From contig CAJNOQ010000507.1 in NCBI GenBank assembly GCA_905250885.1, forward strand, positions 1 to 48,596: a stretch of 48,596 bases of DNA. Reading direction: 5' to 3'. Position 1 is the first letter of the stretch, and the number at the start of each line of letters is the position of its first letter. Below, in pieces: positions 33,701-46,600 of this stretch. This DNA comes from Didymodactylos carnosus. Lineage: Eukaryota; Rotifera; Eurotatoria; Philodinida; Philodinidae. The position numbers and the translations under genes were made by a program. Under the pieces are notes generated by a model that saw only the letters and a list, made by a program, of their open reading frames with translations, searched no databases and was not told the origin of the DNA.

Positions 33701-36700
33701 AAACAGATAAAGATCTACCTTTTATATTGATAAATGAGAAAAGGTATCGGGTCTATATATTAAACAGTGTCCCAGTACACACAGGATAGCCTGTAATGTC
33801 ATCATTATTAATAATTAAAATAAAGAACCGAATAACGGTGTATTTCTCAACTACGAAAACACATGAGTGATCATTAATCTAAAGAACTATAAATTAACTA
33901 TAATTGAATAGAACAATATGGTAAACACTCTAAAATTATTTATAATATTTAATTTTCTATGAACTGACTACTTCACTAACAGCTCTCATAGAATAGATGA
34001 TATTATGATATCTCGATACTTCTGATAAATTTAAATGAGTTTCACAATATAAATGTGACTGTTTTAAATGGACAGAAAAATTCGCTTGTTATTGGCAATA
34101 TGTATTGATTAGTATTATACTGATCTCAATGATATATATTTACTTTGAAGCATTGTGAATAATTAAAAACAAACGTATTAAAAATCATTCATCTTTTTAT
34201 TTAGTGGGTAACAATGGCTAGTTTAAATAGTAGCTCAAACGAATAAATGTATAATATAACTTCATATTTCTCTAATGAATGTATTGAATTTCGACATGTA
34301 TTATTAAAATGAATGAACCATCTTCACAATACTGATGAAACGTCTACGAATCAGACTTACCAGCTTTTAATCGCACTACATCAATTGTTTTTGCTCGTTG
34401 AGCATTCTTGTTTGCATTATATTTAATCGTGGTTCTTTTCGGTTTTGGTAATGTTTCAGTATCTGACGTCGTCGGCATTGTCGGCATTTTACCCGTTTGT
34501 CGAAGTTTACCCTCGATAGTAAATTCATTGGCATCATTTGATTGTACACGTTTTTTCCATTCATTTTCTGTGAATGTTTTTAATTGTTGAAGTCTAAACC
34601 AGACAAAAAAAACGTTTTCTTTTTAAACAAGAGCAAAACACATTCATTTCCATCGTCTAACCTTTGCTTCAATGGTATAATGTTCTCATTTTCTTCTGGA
34701 CTAATCATTGATGATTCATCTATGAAAAAGAAAAAATGTTCTGTACGTTTAAAAACTAGACCGCTACTGGACAGCTCTCTTCTGTGATACATTGAAATCT
34801 AGCAGAATACATCACACCTGCCAGGCACGTTGAAATAATTACAAATTACAGTACTAACTTCTTGTCTATGACATAACATCAGGTAGATCTATCTAGCACT
34901 CAAAATAGATTATATTTTTTTTTTCTTCATTTCTTTCTCGTATAAAATACCGTGCAAAAACACAAAAGTATATTTTAAAATTACTACTCTCTCTCACACA
35001 CACATACACACTCGAACGCGTGCAATGAAGAAACAAAAGCGGAAAACAGACGTACACATTTTTTATCTGTTACCAATTCTTTGTTATACTCCGGATGTTT
35101 GATGTTATTTTGAACTTTAGCTCTTACCTTTGAATACTGGTGATAATATTGCTCTTATGGATGACGATGAATCGATATGAGTGGATACACGTGAATGAAG
35201 ATGTAATCTTGATTTTTCACTTGAGTTTTCAGACTTTTTTTTTGATTGAGAACAATTCGTTTGTCTCTTATTATTGATATCAACAGAAGTAGCGTGTCCA
35301 TTAAAATTTTTATTCAACAACAAAGATGATTTTAAAATTGATTTTGTTGTTGATAAGAACAGTAGTGGTGGTGGTGGTGGTGATGGCGATGGAGAAGAAA
35401 AAGATTTATTAGTTGAGTGCACTTTTGATTTCAATGGTTCACTTCTTATTTTATTGGTTGATGTGACGGTTTTGAATGTTACTGATAAAGTACGAGGTTG
35501 AACATGCACATCTTTCACTGCAAAATGGATTAAATAGATTAAAGAACATGCAAGAAACAACAATAAGAAGAAAATTAACTCTTAATCAATAAATTGAGCT
35601 AAATTTGAGCGAATTCTTTATGCTGTCTGTAATATTCAAGCAATTTAATCTGTTACTAAAAGAATCTGAAAGAGGATTCTTCTCAAGCAAATTTAACTAA
35701 AATCTCTACATTTTTCTATTCAGACAGTATAAAAAAATTGCCGAGCAAGGTAATCATACGTGAAGGTAATAAAGAGTTTAAAGTTCTTACATCTTGTTTC
35801 AAAATCAAATAATATACAACAAAAAACACCGCAAAAAACTGATACAACTAAAACTTTTTTATTTACTTTGTGGTGACTGTGTTTGAACGATCGGCAATAT
35901 TGTCAGGTTTTTTGATGATACTGAGTCAGCCGAATCATGGTCATTATTCGTTATGTTTGACCACGTAGCTGCTGCTTGTACTTCTTCCGCTGTTACAGGC
36001 TAAAATCAATAAAGTAATTAATAAAAAATAGACACATAGAAAGTTATCATTTCGTACTTGTGTTAAACGACTGCGACTATTTTTTAGCGAAGTTGATAAT
36101 GTGTTTCTAAGAGATTTATTTTGATTAAATAATGTCATTTTATCTTTAAATGATAATTTCGATGTATCATCATTATATTGTTTATCATTAACGTTTTGTT
36201 CTGGATGTGACTTTTGTTCTGATGAAGATGAGGATGAATCAACTAAATATTCATAATTTTCTTCGTATAAAACAACATCTTCCGTTTTCGATCGTTTCAA
36301 TGGATTATATCTTTTTGTTATTGTTGTTGTATTTTGAACCGATGGTTGATTATTTGCTGTTCTTCTAGAGATCAAAAAAAAAAAATTTGAACGTCGAAAA
36401 ATAAATCTTTTTCGTTCGTTTGTCTCTTACTCATCTTGTTGTTTAAACGATTTTGAACGTGTTAAACCAAAACATGAGTCTTTTGAAAATGTTTCAAATA
36501 AATTTTTTTTAGCTGCTACTGACATTTTTTCTTTTACATCATCTTCTCTAAAGTGAAATGTAGCTTTCAGTTCAAAACACCAATTAAAAGTAGATTTTAA
36601 TTTAATCATTGGGTGAGTAAAGTAAATATGTTTTGAAGAAAAACATGCCGAAAGAGATCCACAATGATTAAACGTTTGTTTATCATTTGGTAAAGAATAT

Positions 36701-39700
36701 CGTTTGAGTCTACAGCATAACTCCACGAGTCCGCAAATATGCTAGAAATAGTGAAGATGCCCGAAAGTGGAATGACTATAAGTAATGAGTATCTCACGAG
36801 AAGTCCATCTTTTTAGCTATATTTTTAGTTTGAAACAAATGATTTATATGTCACTAGAAGGTCAAGTTAAAATATGCACGTGCAGCTTGTTACTATAGTA
36901 AGAGTTCTATTCCAATCAGATTGGTATTATGAGAGAATAGTACCATCTGGAAAGAGCAAAACCATGAGGAGCAGAAGAAAATGAAGAGTTTCTCTAGTCT
37001 TGTTTACAAAAATTTGATAAATCATCTACAATAGAAAGTTAACTATTGTTAATTTTATTTGCAGAAAAATCTTATGAAAAATAGACAAAAGATATTTTCT
37101 TTAGTGCCTGCTATGAGTGCACTGGAAGTGTTATTCAACTGTAACTTGATTATAAGTTTTTCTACTCAAGATGATAACTATTAAACTCACATGAACTTGA
37201 AATCTGTATTATATGTTATTTCAACTTACTGATGTACATTTTGTATTAATCGTAGATGCTCATTACTATTGCCATTTAATTCATCATTTGATGTTGATAA
37301 TAGTTTATTTAAACGTTCAATTGAAAGTTTCGCTCGTTGATCATCATTTTCATTTTTTTCTAATGTTTCTAATTGAGCATCGACTGAGAATGCTTTGTTT
37401 AAATGCATCTGTTTCATAACTGTTGAATTATCATCATAATTCTTACTATTATTCGTTATACCCATAGATGATAGTGCATGATCACTCTTCGATATTGGTA
37501 ATGTTCGCTGTTTTTGTTGCTGTTGCATAAAGATATTATTTTTATTATTATCATCCTCATCGAAAGTGTTTGTCTTTTGAAATGATCGTTTATAATCCGC
37601 TACTTTTTGCATACTATTTCGTTTTCTTAGTATTTCTGATACGGCACGTTGTTTTTCAACTGGTAAATGTATTTGATTGGAACGTGAAACTGTTGTTGTA
37701 GATGACGATGAATCGTTATCTAGTTCTTGACGAAGCATTTCTTCGACCGAGGATTTCAGTGGTCGTGATAGAGAAGTTGAAAGATCATTATTATAAGAAA
37801 CGTCAGATGTTTCACGAGATGGAGATCGTGAACGACGTAATCTTTCTTCGTCCATGGATATATCAAGAAAACTATTATTCATACTATTTTGATTAGAAAC
37901 AATTGTTGGTACTATAAGAGATTGAGATTCCGGAACTACAGTGGATCGTTCGATAATCATGGATGGAAATGGACCCACACTATTATATTCATCAGCTGTA
38001 TCAAAATCAGACGTAGATTGTCTTTCGCTCTGTTGTAGTTGTTGATTTTGTTGAGTCATATAAGATGGAGAATAATTTCGATCATTATTTTCATATTTTG
38101 GATCGGATTTTATTATATCCAATGGTTTCAAACGTTCGAATATATTAAATACAGGTGATTTAGTTTCACTTGATACGTTTAATTTAATACGATTTTTTGT
38201 TTCGTCGTATGATGACTGCTCATGTACAGAATGTTTCAATAAATCGATAAATTTGTCTTTTTGTAAAGAATTAGTAAAATCTTGACTTTGTTTCACTGTA
38301 ATAAAAAAACAAAATAAACTCAATAGAATTTGATGTTTTTAATATGTTTAATTCATAGATAAAAACAATTATGTGATTCACAAACCTTCGGTTGGTTCGA
38401 TGATTATTAAATCATTTACTAATGTCTTTTGTTCATATAATGGCTTATAGGAATAGGACAAAATAGTGTTTTTTTGTAGCGGTGTAGGAACATAATCTTC
38501 CTAGAATAAATTACATATTATTTTACACATACGAAGATAAGAATCTTTCTTATACGTGTGCATAGGGATGAACTTCGGTTTTCTTTTGTAATAGATTCGA
38601 ATAGAATTTTGAGTGATCACCAGTTATTGGTATATCAGACGTGTAATATGATGAAGAATGTTCTAAAATAATAGCATAATCATATTATTTCGTTTCATTT
38701 ATTGGAAAAAGTTTATGTTCTGTGAAAATGGAAATGATATGTTGTAAACCTATGATTGTGTATGATTTTTACATTTTCGATAAGGAATTTATACAAAAAA
38801 CAAGTATTTTTTTTTCGTTGTGTCATCTAGAGAATAAAATCATCAACATACACAAGTACGACGAACTATTACACATTGAAAAAATAATTTTCGTCCTCTT
38901 TTAACAACTAAAAAATGTATGGTATTCTCTTTTTCTGTCTCCTTTTTATTCACCTTACTGTTAAACTATACAATTGGTGGTACCCCATTGTAAATTAGTA
39001 AGATTTGTCATTTCAGACATCGTAAACACTGCTATTTTTCATCATCAATCATCTATAGTAATTTGATGTAATCTTTTTTTTTTGTCAAAATCTGAGCACT
39101 AATTATTTTATATTCATATAACAACTATGATATAGACAAAACACTACAGAATTACCTTCTTCATTCACTCGAAGAACATCTCGTATATGCTCTTTTGCTT
39201 TGGATAAATCATCGTATGCATCATAAAACACAGATACATCCTCTAGTTTAGCTTTATTTATAAAATTTTGATGATGATCTAAACCAAGTTGAAATATGTT
39301 AATCACCGATTATTAATATAGAAAAAATAGACAATAGTTTACTCTTATATTCTGGCGCTGTTGAACTTCGAGCAAAAAATTGTGATTCAGCTAATGACGC
39401 TGTATTCGTAGCTGTTGATAATGGTACTTTAATAGGTGGGGATGATTTGTATGATCGTTTATTATCATACAGGTTACCATTGTTATCAACGGCAATATTT
39501 TTACTACTACTACCATAATCATTTAATTTTTTAATCGAATTTGTTATTCCTGTTGTTGTTATATCATGAATTGATTTTGCACGTATTCCAGATGAATTTG
39601 ACGTCGAACCATTATTATAATTAACGTTAATAAAATTGTTTTGAGTTTCCCCTTAAACAATTCAGATAATTATTCTGACAATTCAATTGCTTATTGACAT

Positions 39701-42700
39701 AAAATATGTGTATGTTTTTTGCATACAAAAGTAAGAGAGCGGACATCTTATTTTCTCCCCCTTAAAGAGAATGTAACGTACATTATTATTAGGTTAATAC
39801 TAAAATACCTCATCTATTTTCATAAAAAGAAATATTTTTGTATTGTGTCATATCAATATTTATCTATGAATACACGTGATGTGGGAGATTAAGGGAAAAC
39901 AATATACATTATTTCTATATTTCGGATATACGACAAACAAGAAAAACATATTTATTTTATGCATGTATGTTTTTACCATAATAATATATCAGAAGTGAAA
40001 TATTAGCGTTCTAAAATAGTGCATTTAAAATTTGTACATTAACTCGGTGAAGCGAAAAATATATTTTTGCAGCACAAAATGTTGAAAAGTGAATACTTAA
40101 TAAAAACTTAAATCTAGACAATGTTTTACCGTATCATCTGCCTAAAAATAAAGTAGACTCAAATATATTTTAATAACGTCTGATAAAAATAAGATAAAAT
40201 GCTTGTTTTTCAGCATTTTTTATCCAACATCTTGGCTCATCTGTCTGTAGGAAAAGTAAGTTCAAATCTTTTTTTCAGAATGATGCATCTTTTTTAAATT
40301 TTTCATTTTTTGAAAAGATTTTGGTTACATCGGCAGATATTCCTAAGTGTCGCCTTCAAAATGAGAGACAAATGAGATCTTCATTTATGACAGCTTGAGG
40401 GTGACATATGGTTTTTTGGGAGCTCTGGGACTGCTATGAGATATTCCGTGGGCACCGCAAAAATGCGTGGAACAGCGTGATCGAACGTGCTGAGTTTTAT
40501 GACAATGTTTATTTTTATTGAAAATTTGGGAAAATCTAATCAAATCTACTTATTATTTTATCTGTCTGATGGCCCAGAATAAATGGCCCTCCTCATATTT
40601 TGCTTATAATTTTTTTTCTGTTTAATCCTTATACCTGACTATTTTTCCAAAAGATGCGCCATAAAATTCTCTAGAAGACTTGTACTTCTGAAGAAAGTTA
40701 AGGAGAAAAATTAAATGAAAAATCCTTAACATAATGAAACAGACCAATTTTCTAAGCTGAAAAAACGTTTTGTTCAACTACTTTCGTTGAGCTGGATGAT
40801 AAAAAGAAAAGAATATACGCATTTTGTAGCTCGTGAAAACATCCATCAATCAGTATTAGGTGCACAAATACAAGGATGAGGATCATCGAATCTTTGAGGC
40901 TTACCTCGGTTTTCTCCTCTTTGAGGCTTTGCAAAATCCAAGTATTTGAATGTGTACATTTGGAGCTCCTGGAAAATGCTGCATAACGAAACCCACATAG
41001 CACCTTTTTAGCTGACCAGGGAAGGTCGCCAAGTGTTACTCTTACTTTCCAATGCGAAATATCCTAATTTGTAGAGCTCGACGAGCTCATTACGATGACA
41101 TAAAGTATTTTCCGTTATGGCTTTTGGAGACTCGATTTTCTGGAAAACCAGTTTTTCAGAAACTAAAAAATCACCAAAACTTTTCTTAACGAGGCATAAT
41201 TGTAGCACACACATTTCTGATTAAAATGAGACATCTTTCAGCTCTACACGGGCTTTCTTTGCAAAGTTATAGAATTTACAAGAAAAGCCCTAAATGTTCA
41301 TTGTCAGCTCAAAGCTATAGAAATAAGAAATTAATTTAGAGCGTTTCTTGTAAATTCTCTAACTTTGCAAAGAAAGCTCGTGTAGAGCTGGGAGATGTCT
41401 CATTTTAATCAAAAATGTGTATGCTACAATTATGCCTCGTTAAGAAAGGTTTTGATGATTTTTAGAGTTTCTGAAAAACTGGTTTTCCAGAAAATCGGGT
41501 TTCCAAGAGCCATAACGAAAAATGCTTTATGCCATTGTGATCAGCTGGTTGAGCTCTACAAATCAGGATATGCCTCATTGAAAGTGAGAGTAACACTTGG
41601 GGACCTTCCCTCGTGAGTCTTTTTTTATTTGAGTGAGAAATGACACCTGTGATAGATCCAGCCGTGAGAGTTAGCTTAAAGCTTTCTTCATAAATTCATC
41701 TACTGAATAATTTTAGATAGATTTTAGTCACTTTGATGTGAAACTTTAGAATTTTAGATTTTTCAGTGTTCACTTAGATTTGAACGGACTGTGAACTGCA
41801 TAAGGAGGAAGAGCGCACTTCAAAATACTCAAAGATATCTTCACTTTTGATTCATTGTCTTTAGAGTTGCTTAAAATATTCTAAAATATTGTAAAACAAA
41901 ATAGTTTAGAAAGTTGGTCCGTTTCATTATGTTGAGTATTCTTCATTTAATTTTTCTCCTTAACTTTCTTCGGAAGTAAGTTTGATCAAGTCTTCTAGAG
42001 AATTTGACGGCACATTTTTTGAAAAAACAGTCAGGCCTAAGGATTGAAAAGAAAAAAAAATTATAAGCAAAATACGAGGAGGACCACCCGATATTTATTC
42101 AGATTCGATTGAGCGTTCTTCGAAAGTTCAAAATACATATATTATTTTTGTTGCTTTACATGATTATGTGGTTCAATGTTGAGAAATGATCTGTTTTTGC
42201 TTGTGAAGTTTTCAGAAAGTTCTGTAAGGTACAAGATGTTTTCTTTAAATTGATTCTACTTATAGGTTTAACGGATATTCATAGATATTTTAAGGTGAAT
42301 AATCTAAAAATATTCTTGGTTACGATATTGACTATATGAATAAAGTATTATTATGTTGCGATGTTAAACGTCTGAAGAGCACTGATAATGTAACCACTTA
42401 CCGATCAATCCTTCTGACTTTGTTGCGTTTTTTGAACTGGCACATAACCTAAAACAAAAAAAAATTATTCCCTTAAGATTTTGCAGTTAGAAAGACAAAC
42501 GCAATATGAATTAATTTGTTTAAAGTGTTTTCTATTAAAGGTTTCCTCGCTTCTATGAACTTAACGTTGAAACAAAGCATTTGTTCCACTTCATCTGCGT
42601 GCATTCGATTGTATTCTCAAATATTAGCTTGAAAAATTATTAGTAATATAATTTATATCAATCATTGAATAATCATATATTACATATATGATATGAGCCG

Positions 42701-43631
42701 ATATACATGGATATATACATACAAATAGGCATGAAATTATTTACTCTTGAAAAGTTACATTTTATCTATTTGTATACAACCTATTAGGATTAGATTAGTA
42801 TAACTGCACTAAAAGGGTGACTCTGAGTCAAGTATCTTATGGTAAATGCTGAAATAATTGAAACTGGTGAAGAATTGGCAGTATATTGGAAGTTTGACAG
42901 AAAACATTATTTGCTGTATCAATTTCGATGTATGTAAAATATTTTTCTATTATTACTAAGTTTCATATCGCACTATAATAAACTAAGAATATGTTGTTTT
43001 TGTATTCTGATTCAATCTTAGTTTTGAAAAAAAACGTTAGTGATATTGAAGAAGTGTTTCTACTTAGGAAAATTGTATAATTGTCAGGGGTAAAAAAACG
43101 ACTGAGTTAAATGAAAATGGTTCAAGTATTCGGTTAATCGTCCATTAAATTATTCGTTATAGGAAAGGAAGGTTATATTCAAACTGTACTACCATTTTTA
43201 TAATACATCTTCTTCGTCAGGCACTAACGATAAGTTGATGTGCCTCTTTCGATAAAGTTCAACACTATACTTTTTTGTTTCTGACCGAGGTGATGACAAA
43301 AGTTGTTTACACATTAGAGAAAAATGTTCATCTCTACGAAATAAAGCTACTTTTAGCAAAATAGTAAATATTTGTCTAAAGGACTGTAGAAAATATAAAT
43401 AAGAAGAAAAAGTATTTCAGTAGTTCTGGTGTTTTTATCCAAATAAATTTGACTTGTTTGTTCAGTGAAACTTTAGAAAAATTCGGAAATCTCTCGTTTT
43501 ATGAAAATAACGTTTCTACAATCAAACATTTTTTAGGACAAAATAGATTGAGATAGTGTGAAGTGTCGTATGGTACTAAGAGTGTGTGCCGAAAATTTTC
43601 TAATATAAACATAAACTCACCATGCACCCAT
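27338..43631 (-). CDS. SVIL: Supervillin (gelsolin/villin superfamily actin and membrane scaffold)
   Basis: Thirty-five exons, 5' to 3': 43631-43621, 42448-42402, 39651-39343, 39278-39156, 38662-38556, 38500-38386, 38295-37230, 36547-36431, 36364-36058, 35999-35867, 35517-35128, 34719-34662, 34593-34361, 32734-32548, 32470-32310, 32246-32094, 31993-31926, 31858-31790, 31731-31578, 31506-31361, 30728-30569, 30509-30328, 30265-30150, 30093-29930, 29854-29709, 29554-29449, 29397-29199, 29140-29004, 28943-28869, 28812-28735, 28678-28499, 28443-28319, 27721-27566, 27503-27468, 27388-27338. Every junction keeps phase; total 5,865 nt, 1,954 residues. Residues 1-1100 are mostly disordered but keep vertebrate supervillin motifs ([51 protein letters not shown]). 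Gelsolin-like repeats follow at about 1140-1870 ([38 protein letters not shown]...[17 protein letters not shown]), then a villin headpiece. Supervillin links actin and myosin II to membranes. The first exon (MGA plus a split Trp codon) and the weak donor at 30149 are the least certain parts. Confidence 0.92.
27769..28246. repeat. GTTAC-rich palindromic repeat in a supervillin intron
   Basis: Most of intron 27722-28318 is made of alternating GTTACT and AGTAAC motifs, including several TTACTAGTAA palindromes. Its edges resemble each other as inverted repeats (GGTGGCTTTTT ... on the left; ...AACAGCCAGCCCT on the right). This looks like a non-autonomous DNA element, possibly hAT-like, but I could not define a target-site duplication. 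Confidence 0.65.
30828..31335. mobile_element. 508-bp MITE in a supervillin intron, 10-bp direct repeat flanks
   Basis: CTTTATCAAA occurs at 30818-30827 and again at 31336-31345, bracketing 508 bases. The ends are inverted repeats of about 90 bases rich in GATCACCAAA / TTTGGTGATC motifs. The 9-10-bp duplication would suit a Mutator-like element, though superfamily is uncertain. It lies between the exons ending ...MNPTE and starting VFVFDFG and is absent from the spliced message. Confidence 0.8.
32735..34360. other. Long supervillin intron (1,626 nt)
   Basis: No exon or nested gene is seen. It contains a short TG-rich microsatellite near 33110-33135 and otherwise AT-rich unique sequence. Flanking exons join in phase (LKA/ENTIVKS), so no missing exon is required. 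Confidence 0.6.
40577..42100. mobile_element. 1.5-kb two-tier foldback in a supervillin intron
   Basis: Outer arms 40577-40745 and 41916-42100 and inner arms about 41014-41290 and 41338-41615 are reverse complements. The zones between them (about 40746-41013 and 41616-41915) do not pair. The inner loop is only about 50 bases, so the inner arms could form a hairpin with roughly a 280-bp stem. Frames in it (41008-41214 minus, 41395-41616 plus) are mirror images of each other and not evidence of a gene. It sits in the 2,750-nt intron 39652-42401. Confidence 0.8.
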
Positions 43632-46600
43632 GATTAAACAGCAATCTTGTGCTGAATGAAATTTTTTACCAAATACTCTTGTCGACGTCAACTCCCCGTG
43701 TACTAACTAAAGTTATCTTTTAGTTAATTGATGTATGTAGAAAAACTGCACAACAAAAAAAAAAAAAGAGAGGAAGAGAAGAGAAGGCAAGTCATGAACG
43801 TCACGTCATGCTGCCGAGGTTAATAGATATGAAAGAAGCATGTTCTTATAGGAGTAATCAAGCCCTTGTTGTACGCACGTATATTTCTTTTTTTTCCCTT
43901 GATTATATAAACTACAACCACCATAGCGAATGATAATAGGCTTTTTTGATAATCAAAAATGCGTATGTGTGTGTATAACAGGAAATACGCAATAAATACA
44001 GAAGAGAGTAACCATCTTTCGTTCGACAGAGAGATTTATTCTATTTTTGACTCCTATGGTGTTGAGGTGTTTTCTTTTCATTTCTCTTATTATTACTATT
44101 ATTCTAATCATTATATACCACCAAAAAGTCGATTTTTCTGTCTTATTAAAAAAGAGAAAGAAGAAAAATGATTGAGTTTAGTTATCGATACATAGATGTT
44201 GTTCAATCTATATTTGTGTATGTGATTTTTTTTGCTCTTTAGTTAAAATGAGTGTTAAATATTCTATACATATGTACAAAATGAGAATAAGGTAAAAGCA
44301 TATCACGATCATACCACAGAAAGTTGTTAAGACAAAGAAAAACATAGACAAAGAGAGTACCATTGTGGAATTAATTTGGTGAAACGATGACAGAGAGAAA
44401 ATCTATATACATGCAACTATCAAGAGAATAAGGACTATTATGTACCACCAAGTGTAGAAAATAGAGAGAAAGGATCAGTATAAATAGGCATTTTATGAGC
44501 ATACTGAATGTATATTGCTATAGTGTTTCTCTAATAGTGTAGAACGATACTGCTGCTTTAAGAGATTTGTGTTTAATATTGATATGTACAAAAAGACAAA
44601 TTCAAGGTTAAAATAAAAGAATCGTTTTTTCTTTCTCAATCCATATGTTTAACTCAACATGCAAATTTGTGAACTGTGAACCAGATATATGACACCAAAT
44701 CTTCATATAATAAATGTATTTTTCTATGCCATTTAATTTATACACATATATGTTTCACACTTCAAATATCTACATATATTTTTATATTTCGATTCCAGTG
44801 AACATAAATGTTACAGATATTACTAAAATTCAAGTAGATTTGATATTCGTATATGTATAACTCAAGTTTCAATTATGTCTAAACAAATCAAGATGTGTAA
44901 ACATGTGTAATGATAAATATGTCTTGGGGTATCTAAAATTTTATTCATTCCATAGATCCATTCAATCTACTCCTGTTAAGTTAATAATATTTAATTTTTC
45001 TTAACCATAGACAATTTTAATCATCGTCTAAAGACAATGTACTGTAGATCCATATTGGCTGACTTTTCTGTACTGAACTTTTATCTATACGAGGGAAAGA
45101 TGTTACTTCGCTCTTTTAGAAACACCATCTCCCTCGAATTCAAACACAAGTATTTTAACATTTTCATCAGTACGTGTCCTCAGTACGTTAATCATAAAAA
45201 ATATTTTATTCAATATTTTCACCATTCAAAATCTGTAATTTGATGTTGATACTATACTGTTCAGAGATGCTTCTTTGAAAACTGCTCAAGTTGAAATTTA
45301 TCATGCTCTTGGTTCTGATATTTCTAATACGGAAAGTTTAAAATAATTTCTGATTCTTTTCTTAATCCTAAATTAAGCCATGTAATCCCATCTAATCACA
45401 TCTTTCATATCAATCTCTAACATATTCTCTTTTGATGTCTTAATTGACGAAATCGACCATTCAGTACATACTAGCAATCATCATCTGATCTTTTCTTTTG
45501 TCTGCTTCATTTAACTGTTTTGTTTCTTTTTCTATTTATTTACTTTTCTGTACACTAACATTGTAATGAGGCAAAACCTCAATTTTCTTCGGTTACTGAA
45601 ATACAATTTATAACAAAATTTCTAATAGCTCTTGTATATAGTTGATAAATGAGGGAATTTTTTTAACACTGAATTTGAACTTCTAAACTACTGGTCAGTC
45701 TAAATTGTGTGGGAGAGGCACTCTTCCGTGAGGAGGGGTGAAATGAGTATAGCAATACAGTAGTTAATACAAGAATACAGTAGCTACTAAAATCATGTTC
45801 GGGAACAGTTTTTTGTTTTTATTTTTGAGTTCAGAGAAATGAAGAGAAAAAAAGGGGTTAATTTTCGGCCCGGATCTTCGACGCAGTCCTAAAGTCCTTC
45901 ATGACTTTTGACCCGAGTCCAAATTCCGAAAGAATATCTGTCGTGTTGGTAATGTAGGGTGCAACAGGCTGCTCAGAAACTTATTAACCAAATAAATTAA
46001 GATATGTTAATTAACCTATCTTTGATCTGTCCACTCAGAAATTTTCTTGTTTTCTGAGATGGTCGAACCTTATATGTTCTTGTCTTAAGGCTTAGAGTTA
46101 CAGTAATTCACAGATCTCCTTTTCTAACTGTTAGTTCCTTTACGCTAGCTATTTTTTATGTAATATTATGTGAAGAAAAGTATTTTTAACATATTCTCTC
46201 GACTTATGCGAAATAGAAAAACAATTTTACTAATACTGTAGACACAATTTTTTCCCCTTAATATCGTTTTATCTACACATTATATCCAAATCTAAAGAAT
46301 TCTTCTTTGCGAGGTTTTCTAGATAAACTTTTCTTCTTCATAGATATGTCTACACAAAAAAAAATCAATTAAGCAATAACAGAAAGTCTTTTTTTATTAT
46401 TATGCACAAATGTTGGATGTGTAATCAGAATAAAGGAAGCATAGAGGCAAAGATACATATGATTATGAAAAGAGAACAAACCATGTATACATAATCTTTT
46501 CGATAGTGGACTGTTTTTTCTGATTACTAATGATTTATTTAAATGACAGGATGTATTAATCTATTATCGAGCATTAGATATGTTGTTTTCATTATCTCAT

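Noticed and set aside
36548-36726. Open extension upstream of the supervillin exon at 36431-36547
   Set aside because: The frame stays open by chance; the TTTAG acceptor ending at 36548 keeps phase with the previous exon and restores a conserved supervillin motif without the extra residues.
41008-41616. Two similar frames on opposite strands near 41 kb
   Set aside because: They are the two arms of the foldback, so their similarity is structural; no transposase or other motif is present.
45037-45340. Possible retroelement fragment
   Set aside because: A partly open frame and a TTAC-rich tail suggest decayed repeat, but no reverse transcriptase or endonuclease motif can be read.
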